NCBI GenBank assembly: GCA_963204815.1
Contig: CAUJHQ010000106.1
Location: forward strand, 1 to 35,000
Reading direction: 5' to 3'
DNA: 35,000 nucleotides
From: Pseudomonadota bacterium
Lineage (GTDB): Bacteria; Pseudomonadota; Gammaproteobacteria; Burkholderiales; Burkholderiaceae_C
How positions within the stretch are numbered: position 1 is the first letter of the stretch; the number at the start of each line of letters is the position of its first letter. The translations under genes and the position numbers were made by a program. The notes under the pieces were generated by a model, which saw nothing but the letters and a program-made list of their open reading frames with translations, searched no databases and was not told where the DNA came from. Shown here piece by piece: positions 7,717 to 14,872 of the stretch.

Positions 7717-8391
7717 GTGAACCCCACCCGCCCCCTCCGCCCCGCCCGCGTGGCGCTGCTGGCCGCCTGCACCGCGCTCCTCGCGGCCTGCGGCGGCGGT
7801 GGCACCGACAACCCGGAGCCGGCAGCGGCCGGCCCGTCGCCGAGCCCTTCGACCTCGCCCGGCCCGAGCCCGTCGCCCACGCCGTCTCCGTCTCCGTCTC
7901 CGTCTCCGTCTCCGACCCCGACCCCGACCCCGACCCCACCGCCGGTGCCCGCCGAGGCCACCTGCAACCTCGCCGGCTTCCAGGCAGAACTGTTGCAGCG
8001 CGTGAACTCGCTGCGTGCCGCCGGCGCCAGCTGCGGCGCGCGCGGCGCCTTCGCGCCGGCCGGCGCGCTGCAGTGGAACGCGGCGCTGACGACGGCCTCG
8101 CTCGCGCATTCGCGCGACATGGCGACGAACGACTTCTTCTCGCACACCGGCTCCAGCGGCAGCAGTGCCGGCCAGCGCATCACCGCCGCCGGCTACGCGT
8201 ACCGCACCTACGGCGAGAACATCGCCGCCGGCTACGGCTCGGTGCAGGCGGTCATCGACGGCTGGATGTCCAGCGACGGCCACTGCGCGAACGTCATGAA
8301 CGCGAACTTCCGCGACATCGGTGTCGCCTGCGTGCCCGGCGGCACGAGCCGCTACCCCACCTACTGGACGATGGACCTCGGCGCGCGCTGA
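7717..8391 (+). CDS. CAP-domain (SCP/PR-1-like) lipoprotein
   Basis: The 224-residue protein starts at GTG 7717. It has a short signal peptide ending in a lipobox (LLAAC, Cys25; a second LLAAC at Cys18), so it should be lipid-anchored. A Gly-rich stretch and a Pro/Ser/Thr linker (about 33-73) follow, then a CAP domain (about 78-224). CAP signatures are LLQRVNSLRAAG, LAHSRDMATNDFFSHTG, YGENIAAGY and the W..S.GHCANVMN block, which supply the His/Glu cleft residues of the family. The domain's biochemical role in bacteria is not well defined. The frame is open upstream to 7537, but that part reads as non-coding and no signal peptide could form there. Confidence 0.88.
   Translation: MNPTRPLRPARVALLAACTALLAACGGGGTDNPEPAAAGPSPSPSTSPGPSPSPTPSPSPSPSPSPTPTPTPTPPPVPAEATCNLAGFQAELLQRVNSLRAAGASCGARGAFAPAGALQWNAALTTASLAHSRDMATNDFFSHTGSSGSSAGQRITAAGYAYRTYGENIAAGYGSVQAVIDGWMSSDGHCANVMNANFRDIGVACVPGGTSRYPTYWTMDLGAR
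7885..7932 (+). repeat. hexanucleotide repeats (TCTCCG)5 then (ACCCCG)3
   Basis: Five perfect TCTCCG units (7885-7914) are followed by three ACCCCG units (7915-7932), in frame with the CAP lipoprotein gene. They encode (Ser-Pro)5(Thr-Pro)3 in its linker. Changes in unit number would alter linker length without shifting the frame. Confidence 0.9.
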
Positions 8392-8422
8392 CAATGGCGG
8401 CCCCGCCGCTGCCACCGCCGCC

Positions 8423-9214
8423 ATGACCCCGATTCCCGACCACGAGCCCGTCGTCCTCGTCACCGGCGCGGCGCGCGGCATCGGCCTGGCCATCGCGCGG
8501 CGCTTCCGCCAGGAGGGCTGGCGTGTCGCGCTGCTGGACATCGATGCCGCCACGCTCGCCGGCGCCGAAGCCGGCTTCGCCGACCCCGCGCACGTGCTCG
8601 CGCTGGTGGCCGACGTCGCCGACCCCGCGCAGGTGGCCGCCGCCTTCGACACGCTGGCGCGGCGCTTCGGCCGCCTCGACGCGCTCGTCAACAACGCCGG
8701 CGTCGCCGTCTTCAAGCCCATCCTGGAGACGACGGCGGCCGAGTGGGACCGCGTGATCGCGGTCAACCTCGGCGGCCCGTTCCACTGCACGCAGGCCGCG
8801 GCGCCGCTGATGCTGCGCAGCGGCGGCGGCTCGGTGGTCAACATCGCGTCGATCTCCGGGCTGCGCGCGAGCACGCTGCGCGTCGCCTACGGCACCAGCA
8901 AGGCGGCGCTGATCCACCTCACCAAGCAGCAGGCGGCCGAGCTCGGCGCTCGCGGCATCCGCGTCAACGCGGTGGCGCCCGGCCCGGTGGAGACGGCGAT
9001 GGCGAAGGCGGTGCACACGCCGGAGATCCGCGCCGACTACCACGACGCGATCCCGCTCGCGCGCTACGGGTTGGAAGAGGAGATCGCGGCCGCGGTGTGG
9101 TTCCTCTGCGCGCCCGAGTCGGCCTACGTGAACGGGCAGACGCTGGCGGTGGACGGCGGCTTCGACGCCACCGGCATCGGCCTGCCGAGCCTGCGCCGCG
9201 CCGGGCAGGGCTGA
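8423..9214 (+). CDS. classical short-chain dehydrogenase/reductase (SDR)
   Basis: A 263-residue classical SDR, an NAD(P)-dependent oxidoreductase. The cofactor motif TGAARGIG sits at residues 14-21, NNAG at 90-93, and the catalytic Ser143, Tyr156 and Lys160 (YGTSK) are in place. PG motif and C-terminal NGQTLAVDGG are standard. Asp39 after the second strand (ALLDID) suggests a preference for NAD over NADP; this is inference from family rules. The substrate is unknown. ATG 8423 is chosen because residues just after it form the first beta strand. The gene begins 31 bp after the CAP lipoprotein gene, with a GACAAT overlapping that gene's stop region as a possible -10. Confidence 0.93.
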   Translation: MTPIPDHEPVVLVTGAARGIGLAIARRFRQEGWRVALLDIDAATLAGAEAGFADPAHVLALVADVADPAQVAAAFDTLARRFGRLDALVNNAGVAVFKPILETTAAEWDRVIAVNLGGPFHCTQAAAPLMLRSGGGSVVNIASISGLRASTLRVAYGTSKAALIHLTKQQAAELGARGIRVNAVAPGPVETAMAKAVHTPEIRADYHDAIPLARYGLEEEIAAAVWFLCAPESAYVNGQTLAVDGGFDATGIGLPSLRRAGQG

Positions 9215-9225
9215 GGCCTTCCCGC

Positions 9226-9231
9226 TACGCT
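9226..9231 (+). promoter_or_regulatory. -10-like hexamer directly before the M13 peptidase start
   Basis: TACGCT ends 7 nt before ATG 9239. There is no Shine-Dalgarno, so a leaderless start is possible. Confidence 0.33.
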
Positions 9232-9238
9232 CGCGGCC

Positions 9239-11242
9239 ATGCCCAGCTTCCGCCTTGCCGCCATCGCCGGCGCGCTCGTCCTCGCCTGCGGCGCCGCCGC
9301 GGCGGAAGGCGCCGCGCTCGCCGCCGACGTCGACCCCTGCACCGACTTCTACGCCCACGTGAACCAGCGCTGGCTCGACCGCACCGAGCTGCCGCCGGAG
9401 CGCACGCGCATCGGCAGTTTCGACGCGCTGCGCATCGCCAACGCGCGCCTGCTCGACGGCGCGCTGCGCGCGGCCGCCGAACGCCCGCAGGCCGAGCCGA
9501 CGCCGGGCCGCCGGCTCGTCGCCACCGACTTCGCCGCCGGTCTCGACGAGCGCGCGATCGAGGCGCGCGGCCTCGCGCCGCTGGCGCCCTGGCTCGAGCG
9601 CATCGCGGCGCTGAAGTCGGCCGACGGCCTGCCCGCGCTGCTCGGCGCGCTGGCGCGGCTGCAGGTGGCGGCGCCGCTGGCGCTGGGCGTGGCGCCCGAC
9701 GCGAAGGACAAGCGGCGCTACACGATCGGCGTGCGCCAGGCCGGCCTCGGCCTGCCCGACCGCGACGACTACTTCGACGACGGCGAGCGCGCGCGCCGCC
9801 TGCGCGAGGCCTACCGCGTCTACGCGCGCCGCCTGCTCGGCCTGGCCGGCGCGGCGCCCGACGCGGCGGCGCTGGAGGCGCTGCTCGACTTCGAGACCCG
9901 GCTCGCCGGCGCCACCGTGCCGCGTGCGCAGCTGCGCGACCCGAACGCCGTCTACCACCCGCACACCGCGGCCTCGCTGGCCGCGGTGGCGCCGGGCTTC
10001 GACTGGGCGGCCTGGCTGGCCGCCTACGCCGGCCGCGCCGACGCGCGCATCGTCGTCGGCGAGCCGGGCTTCGTGCAGGCGGTGGCGCGGCTCGCCGCGG
10101 CCGAGCCGGCGGTGTGGCGCAACTACCTGCGCATGCGCCTGATCGACAGCCAGGCGCGCCGGCTGCCGGCGGCCTTCGAGAACGCGGAGCGCGCCTTCCA
10201 CGATGCCGCCGTGCTCGGCGTGCTGCAGGCGCCGCCGCGCGCCGAACGCGTGCTGCAGGCCATCGGCAGCTCGCCGATCGGCGAAGGCCTGGGCGAGCTC
10301 TACGTCGCGCGCGCGTTCTCGCCGCAGGCGCAGCAGCGCGCGCTGCAGCTGGTGGCCGACGTGCGCGCCGCGATGCGCGCGCGCATCGAGCGGCTGGCCT
10401 GGATGAGTGCGCCGACGAAGGCGCGCGCCGTCGCCAAGCTCGACGCGCTGGTGCCCAAGATCGGCCGGCCCGCCGAGTGGCGCCGCTACGAAGGGCTGGT
10501 GCTGGCGGCCGACGACTTCGCCGGCAACGCGCTGCGCCTGGCCGAGTGGCAGACCGCGCAGCGCCTGGCCGACCTGGGGCGGCCGGTCGACCGCACGCGC
10601 TGGAACACGTCGCCGCACATCGTGAACGCGTTCGCCGGCGGCCTGAACGACATCATCTTCCCGGCCGGCATCCTGCAGCCGCCGTTCTTCGACGAGCAGG
10701 CCGACGATGCCACCAACTATGGCGCCATCGGCGCCGTCATCGGCCACGAGATCACGCACCACTTCGACGACCGTGGCCGCCAGTTCGACGCCGACGGCAA
10801 CCTCGCCGACTGGTGGACCGAGGCCGACGCCGCCGCCTACAAGGCCCGCGCCGACCGCGTGGCCGCGCTCTACGCCGGCTTCGAGCCGGTGCCAGGCCAT
10901 CGCATCAACGGCCGCCTGACGCTGGGCGAGAACATCTCCGACCTGTCGGGCGTGCAGATCGCGTACGACGGCCTGCAGATCGCGCTGCAGCGCCGCGGCG
11001 CGAAGGCCGTGGCGGGGGCCGACGGGCTGACGCCGTCGCAGCGCTTCTTCGTCGCCTACGCCACCATCTGGCGCAGCAAGCAGCGCATCGAGGCGGTGGT
11101 GAACCAGCTGCGCACCGGCACCCATTCGCCCACGCCGTACCGCGTGCTGGGCCCGCTGGCGCACACGCCGGCCTTCGCGAAGGCCTTCCAGTGCAAGCCC
11201 GGTGCGCCGATGGCGGCGCGCGACCCGATCAGCGTGTGGTGA
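9239..11242 (+). CDS. M13-family (neprilysin/PepO-like) metallopeptidase
   Basis: The 667-residue protein is a neprilysin-type zinc endopeptidase. A signal peptide (about residues 1-22, ending AAAAEG) exports it. The N-terminal M13 domain begins with DVDPCTDFYAHVNQRW. The catalytic domain shows NAFAGGLNDIIFPAGILQPPFF, the zinc motif HEITHHFDDRG (HExxH) and the third ligand in GENISDLSGV (ExxxD). The C-terminus TPAFAKAFQCKPGAPM is the family's usual end. Length (about 650-700) is normal. Family members cleave short peptides, so a periplasmic peptide-degrading role is likely. The final 14 bp overlap the convergent phosphotransferase/kinase gene. Confidence 0.95.
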   Translation: MPSFRLAAIAGALVLACGAAAAEGAALAADVDPCTDFYAHVNQRWLDRTELPPERTRIGSFDALRIANARLLDGALRAAAERPQAEPTPGRRLVATDFAAGLDERAIEARGLAPLAPWLERIAALKSADGLPALLGALARLQVAAPLALGVAPDAKDKRRYTIGVRQAGLGLPDRDDYFDDGERARRLREAYRVYARRLLGLAGAAPDAAALEALLDFETRLAGATVPRAQLRDPNAVYHPHTAASLAAVAPGFDWAAWLAAYAGRADARIVVGEPGFVQAVARLAAAEPAVWRNYLRMRLIDSQARRLPAAFENAERAFHDAAVLGVLQAPPRAERVLQAIGSSPIGEGLGELYVARAFSPQAQQRALQLVADVRAAMRARIERLAWMSAPTKARAVAKLDALVPKIGRPAEWRRYEGLVLAADDFAGNALRLAEWQTAQRLADLGRPVDRTRWNTSPHIVNAFAGGLNDIIFPAGILQPPFFDEQADDATNYGAIGAVIGHEITHHFDDRGRQFDADGNLADWWTEADAAAYKARADRVAALYAGFEPVPGHRINGRLTLGENISDLSGVQIAYDGLQIALQRRGAKAVAGADGLTPSQRFFVAYATIWRSKQRIEAVVNQLRTGTHSPTPYRVLGPLAHTPAFAKAFQCKPGAPMAARDPISVW

Positions 11243-12713
11243 ACGGCGGGCCGCAGCGGCGCCAGGCGGCGTCGGCGGCTTCGGCGTCGAAGGGGCCGGT
11301 GGAGTCGGCGACGAGCGTGCGCGCGCGTTCGTCGGCGACCAGCGGCTCCTGCGCCTGGTGCAGGTGCTCGAGCACGCCGACGTCGGCCTCCGACGCGTCG
11401 CCGCCGCGCGCCTGGCGCGCCGCCACGCGCAGGCGCAGCACCGGCAGCGGCGCCGCGCAGTCGAGGATGGCGAACGGCAGGCCGCGGTCGGCGGCGAAGG
11501 TGGCGGCGGCGTCGCGCTGGGCGCGCCGCAGGTAGGCGGCGTCCAGGATCACCGGCCAGCCGGCGTCGAGCGCCGGAGCGGCGCGGCGCAGCAGTTCGGC
11601 GTAGGTGCGCTCGGTGAGGTCTTCGCCGTAGATCGCCCGCCCGGCGGAGTGCGAGTCGGCGTTCGCGTCCAGCCCCGCCAGGCGCTTGCGCTCGACATCG
11701 CTGCGCAGCCTGACCGCGCCGGCGGCTTCGAGCAGTGCGCCGGCGAGCGTGGACTTGCCGGCGCCCGGCAGGCCGTGGGTGACGAGCAGGCGCGCGTCGG
11801 CCCGCCGCGCGATGGCCAGCGCGGTGGCGAGGTAGCGCTGCGCGTCGGCGGCCGCGCCTTGCAGCACCGACACTTCGGCGCGCACGGTGGCGCGGTAGGC
11901 CATCGCGAAGCGCAGCGCGGGCAGGCCGGCGTGGTCGCCGGTGGCTTCGAGCCAGCGGTCGAGCAGGCGGAACGCGAGGTCGCGCCGGCCATGCGCCTGC
12001 AGGTCCATCGCCGCGAACGCGATGTCGTCGGTGATGTCGATGAAGCGCAGGCGGTCGTTGAACTCGATGCCGTCGAACGCGAAGGCCTCGTCGCCGATCA
12101 CGAGCAGGTTGCGCAGGTGCAGGTCGCCATGGCATTCGCGCACGCAGCCGGCGGCCTGGCGTTGCGCCCACAGCGGCGCCAGGCGCGCGGCCTCGGCGTC
12201 GAACCACGCTTCGAGCTCGGCGCGCGCGGCCTCGGGCACGGCGCCGGCGAGCGAGCGCACGGCGTCCAGCGCCTCGGCGCGGCGCTCGGCCACGCTGCCG
12301 AAGCCCTGGCCGGCCGGCGCCGCCGCGGCCGCGAGGTGAAAGGCGCCCAGGCGCGCCGCCAGGCGGTCGACGTGCGCGTGCGTCAGCGTTCCGGCGGCGA
12401 GCTGCTCGCTCCACAGCGCGCCGTCTGGAAAGCGCTTCATGACGACCGCGGCCTCCTCGGGCAGGTGCAGGACGTCGAGGTAGAGATCGGGCGCGAGGCG
12501 CCGGTTCAGGCGCAGCTCTTCTTCGCAGAAGTGCGCGCGCGCGGCGGGCGGTGCGTAGTCGACGAAGGGCAGCGTCACCGGGCGCTTGAACTTCCACACC
12601 CGCGTGGCGCCGAGCACGAGGCGCGAGATGTGCGTCTCGACCAGCGTCGTCGGCTCGCCGAGCGTGGCGCGCCAGGCGTCGACGAGCGCGGCTTGCCTGG
12701 CGTCGGCGTTCAT
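11229..12713 (-). CDS. fused APH-like phosphotransferase and P-loop kinase
   Basis: A 494-residue two-domain protein. The N-terminal half (about 25-300) looks like an aminoglycoside-phosphotransferase/choline-kinase fold: the catalytic loop HGDLHLRN lies at 195-202 and a metal-binding FDGIEF at 213-218. The C-terminal half (about 305-490) is a P-loop kinase of the AAA_33/zeta-toxin-like type, with Walker A GLPGAGKST at 314-322 and LRSDVERKRL after the second strand. This fusion is known as a conserved protein of unknown substrate (COG2187 + COG0645). The start ATG 12713 overlaps the phosphoribosyltransferase stop as ATGA, implying coupled translation. The 3' end overlaps the M13 gene by 14 bp. 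Antibiotic resistance should not be inferred from the APH fold. Confidence 0.88.
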   Translation of the reverse strand: MNADARQAALVDAWRATLGEPTTLVETHISRLVLGATRVWKFKRPVTLPFVDYAPPAARAHFCEEELRLNRRLAPDLYLDVLHLPEEAAVVMKRFPDGALWSEQLAAGTLTHAHVDRLAARLGAFHLAAAAAPAGQGFGSVAERRAEALDAVRSLAGAVPEAARAELEAWFDAEAARLAPLWAQRQAAGCVRECHGDLHLRNLLVIGDEAFAFDGIEFNDRLRFIDITDDIAFAAMDLQAHGRRDLAFRLLDRWLEATGDHAGLPALRFAMAYRATVRAEVSVLQGAAADAQRYLATALAIARRADARLLVTHGLPGAGKSTLAGALLEAAGAVRLRSDVERKRLAGLDANADSHSAGRAIYGEDLTERTYAELLRRAAPALDAGWPVILDAAYLRRAQRDAAATFAADRGLPFAILDCAAPLPVLRLRVAARQARGGDASEADVGVLEHLHQAQEPLVADERARTLVADSTGPFDAEAADAAWRRCGPPFTTR

Positions 12714-13339
12714 GGCGCCGCGAGCAGGGCGGTGACCTCGTGGTCGGGCACCTGGTGGAAGTCGACGTAGTGCGCGCCCACGGCATCGAAGGGCACCGGT
12801 TCGCGCAGGCAGACGAGCGCGTCGACCTCGGCGCGCAGCGCGGCCACCACGTCGGGCGGCGCCACCGGCACCGCCAGCACCACGCGCGCCGGCGCGCGCT
12901 GGCGCAGTGCCCGCAGCGCGGCGCGCACGGTGCTGCCGGTGGCGATGCCGTCGTCGACGACGACCACGTCGCGCCCGGCCACAGGCACGGCGGGCCGGCC
13001 GGCGAGCCAGGCCTGGCGGCGGCGCGCGATCTCGGCGCGCGCGGCGGCGGCTTCGCGCGCCACGTGGGCGGGCGTGGCGCCGGCGGCGCGCAGGCTGTCG
13101 TCGTCGACCAGCGGTTCGGCGCCTTCGGCGATGGCGCCGACGGCGAACTCGGGGTTCCACGGTGCGCCGATCTTGCGCACCAGCAGCAAGTCCAGCGGCG
13201 CGTTCAGTGCACGGGCCACTTCCAGCGCCACCGGCACGCCGCCGCGCGGCAGCGCCAGCACCACGGGGCGGTCGAGGGCCAGCCGCTGCACGGCCGTGGC
13301 CAGCTGGCGGCCGGCGTCGGTGCGATCGGCGAAGTGCAT
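12710..13339 (-). CDS. phosphoribosyltransferase-fold protein (COG1926-like)
   Basis: The 209-residue protein is a type I phosphoribosyltransferase-fold protein. The PRPP loop VVVVDDGIATGST is at residues 125-137, with the two acidic residues followed by the glycine/threonine turn, and the PRGGVPVALEVA block at 31-42 is typical of the group of 'predicted phosphoribosyltransferases'. The base or other acceptor is unknown. It lies between a TauE/SafE permease gene 43 bp upstream and the coupled phosphotransferase/kinase gene downstream. ATG 13339 has no Shine-Dalgarno; TAGGGT ends 6 nt before it. Confidence 0.9.
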   Translation of the reverse strand: MHFADRTDAGRQLATAVQRLALDRPVVLALPRGGVPVALEVARALNAPLDLLLVRKIGAPWNPEFAVGAIAEGAEPLVDDDSLRAAGATPAHVAREAAAARAEIARRRQAWLAGRPAVPVAGRDVVVVDDGIATGSTVRAALRALRQRAPARVVLAVPVAPPDVVAALRAEVDALVCLREPVPFDAVGAHYVDFHQVPDHEVTALLAAP

Positions 13340-13345
13340 AGGTAC

Positions 13346-13351
13346 ACCCTA
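13346..13351 (-). promoter_or_regulatory. -10-like hexamer directly before the phosphoribosyltransferase start
   Basis: TAGGGT on the minus strand ends 6 nt before ATG 13339. A second candidate, TAGGCT, lies 5 nt further upstream. No -35 consensus is visible. Confidence 0.35.
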
Positions 13352-13367
13352 GCCTATCCGGCCGGGC

Positions 13368-13382
13368 CGCCGTTGCGCGGCG
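13368..13382 (-). terminator. weak hairpin just after the TauE/SafE gene
   Basis: A 5-bp GC stem (CGCCG / CGGCG) with a 5-nt loop directly follows the permease stop codon. There is no T-tract, so this is only a weak candidate. Confidence 0.2.
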
Positions 13383-14132
13383 TCAAGCGGCCAGCAGGCG
13401 CGGCAGCGCGTTCGCCAGCATCGCCAGGCCGCTGGCCGTGAGCAGCCCCAGCACGACGTTGCGGAAGGCCGCCGGACTGATGCCCACGTAGACCTTCATG
13501 CCCACCAGCGCCGGCACCAGCAGCGCCGGCGCCACCACCGCCATCAGCGGCAGCATCGGCGCCGTGACGACGCCGGTGGCGAGGTAGCTGGCCATCGTCA
13601 CCGCCAGCATCGCGAGGTTGAAGTTCTGGATCACGGCGCGCTGCGCGTCGCGCTCGTAGCCGCGCAGCGTGCACCACAGCGTGGGGATGGCGCCGGTGAA
13701 GCCGCCCAGCGGCCCCATCAGCCCGCCGCAGGCGCCGGCCAGGCCGTCGGCGACGCGGCCGCCGACCGTGAGGTGCGGCAGACGCTGCGAGAACAGCATG
13801 ATCGGGCACCACACCGCGAGCAGCGTGCCGATGTAGACGCGGAACATCACGGCGTCGATGCGCGGCAGCAGCCACAGCCCGATCGGCAGCCCGAGCAGCC
13901 CGCCGGCGACGAAGGGCAGCACGCGCTTCGCATCGAAGCCGCGCCGCACCGTGAGGGCGGCGAGCGTCTGCCCGGTCAGCCCGCCGAAGACGGCCAGCAC
14001 GGCGGCCAGCCGCGGGTCCAGCGACCAGGCCCAGAACGACATCGCGACGAGCCCGAAGCCGAAGCCGGTGAGCCCCTGCACGAAACCCGCGGTGGCGGCG
14101 CCGGCGACGATGAGCGCGATGGGGGCATCCAT
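13383..14132 (-). CDS. TauE/SafE-family membrane permease
   Basis: A 249-residue, very hydrophobic protein with about seven to eight predicted membrane helices. It fits the TauE/SafE ('sulfite exporter') family: the N-terminal repeat starts GFVQGLTGFGFGLVAMSFWAW and the second repeat has GACGGLMGPLGGFTGAIPT, the paired glycine-rich motifs of that family. Members export sulfite, sulfoacetate or other organic anions; the substrate here cannot be told. It shares a 38-bp divergent spacer with the SDR gene at 14171. TAGACT ends 6 nt before ATG 14132 and there is no Shine-Dalgarno. It may be co-transcribed with the phosphoribosyltransferase and kinase genes. Confidence 0.9.
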   Translation of the reverse strand: MDAPIALIVAGAATAGFVQGLTGFGFGLVAMSFWAWSLDPRLAAVLAVFGGLTGQTLAALTVRRGFDAKRVLPFVAGGLLGLPIGLWLLPRIDAVMFRVYIGTLLAVWCPIMLFSQRLPHLTVGGRVADGLAGACGGLMGPLGGFTGAIPTLWCTLRGYERDAQRAVIQNFNLAMLAVTMASYLATGVVTAPMLPLMAVVAPALLVPALVGMKVYVGISPAAFRNVVLGLLTASGLAMLANALPRLLAA

Positions 14133-14138
14133 GAGGCG

Positions 14139-14144
14139 AGTCTA
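14139..14144 (-). promoter_or_regulatory. -10-like hexamer for the TauE/SafE gene
   Basis: TAGACT on the minus strand ends 6 nt before ATG 14132, within a 38-bp divergent spacer. The geometry fits a leaderless start. Confidence 0.4.
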
Positions 14145-14157
14145 GGGGCGGCCGGTC

Positions 14158-14163
14158 GACAAT
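14158..14163 (+). promoter_or_regulatory. -10-like hexamer for the SDR gene
   Basis: GACAAT ends 7 nt before ATG 14171. It stands back to back with the TAGACT of the divergent permease gene, 13 bp apart. Confidence 0.4.
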
Positions 14164-14170
14164 CGGGCGC

Positions 14171-14872
14171 ATGAACACCCGAGTCGCACTCCTCACCGCC
14201 GCCGGCAGCGGCATCGGCGCCGCCGCCGCCAAGAAGCTCGCCGCCGACGGCTGGCAGGTCGCGATCCTGTCGTCGTCGGGCAAGGGCACGTTGCTGGCCG
14301 AATCGCTGGGCGGCCTCGGCGTCACCGGCTCGAACCAGAGCACGCCCGACCTGCAGCGCCTGGTGGACGGCGCGCTCGCGCGCTGGGGCCGCATCGACGC
14401 CATCGTCAACAGCGCCGGCCACGGGCCGAAGGGGCCGCTGCTCGAGATCGCCGACGAGGACTGGCACCGCGGCCTCGAGTTCTACCTGCTCAACGTGGTG
14501 AAGATCGCGCGCCTGGTGACGCCGGTGATGCAGCGGCAGAAGGCCGGCAGCATCGTCAACGTGTCGACCTACGCCACCTTCGAGCCCGAGGCGGCGTTCC
14601 CGACCTCGGGCGTGTTCCGCGCCGGCCTCGCGGCCTTCACCAAGCTGTGGGCCGACCAGCACGCGGCCGACGGCCTGCGCATGAACAACGTGCTGCCCGG
14701 CTTCATCGACAGCCTGCCCGAGAAGGCAGACCGCCGCGCGCGCATCCCGATGGGCCGCTACGGCCGCGCCGACGAAGTGGCCGAGCTGATCGCCTTCCTG
14801 GCGTCGGACAAGGCGGCGTACATGACGGGGCAGAACATCCGCCTCGACGGCGGGCTCACGCGTTCGGTGTGA
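14171..14872 (+). CDS. SDR-family protein with a non-canonical active site
   Basis: This 233-residue protein has the SDR Rossmann fold: the cofactor loop AAGSGIG at residues 10-16, NSAG at 80-83, Ser132 in NVST, LPGF and the C-terminal TGQNIRLDGG. The catalytic Tyr-xxx-Lys pair, however, is missing. At the aligned place (TSGVFRAGLAAFTK) the Tyr is Ser146 and the Lys is Arg150. Normal SDR chemistry is therefore doubtful; it may bind a nucleotide without reducing, or use different residues. The protein is otherwise intact and not a pseudogene. Its stop overlaps the GTG start of the lipoprotein hydrolase gene as GTGA. Confidence 0.88.
   Translation: MNTRVALLTAAGSGIGAAAAKKLAADGWQVAILSSSGKGTLLAESLGGLGVTGSNQSTPDLQRLVDGALARWGRIDAIVNSAGHGPKGPLLEIADEDWHRGLEFYLLNVVKIARLVTPVMQRQKAGSIVNVSTYATFEPEAAFPTSGVFRAGLAAFTKLWADQHAADGLRMNNVLPGFIDSLPEKADRRARIPMGRYGRADEVAELIAFLASDKAAYMTGQNIRLDGGLTRSV

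Noticed and set aside
7885..7932. CRISPR-like or phase-variable frameshift repeat
   Set aside because: The units are 6 bp without spacers, and changes of 6 bp cannot shift the frame.
8294..11164. 956-residue open frame on the minus strand
   Set aside because: It is antisense to the SDR and M13 peptidase genes, both of which have intact catalytic motifs. The translation is low-complexity.
11229..12713. Aminoglycoside resistance gene
   Set aside because: Only the fold is shared. The fusion to a P-loop kinase and its neighbours point to a housekeeping role, and no resistance context is present.
12714..13160. N-terminal extension of the phosphotransferase/kinase frame
   Set aside because: It would cover most of the phosphoribosyltransferase gene in another frame; the ATG at 12713 with an ATGA overlap is a better start.
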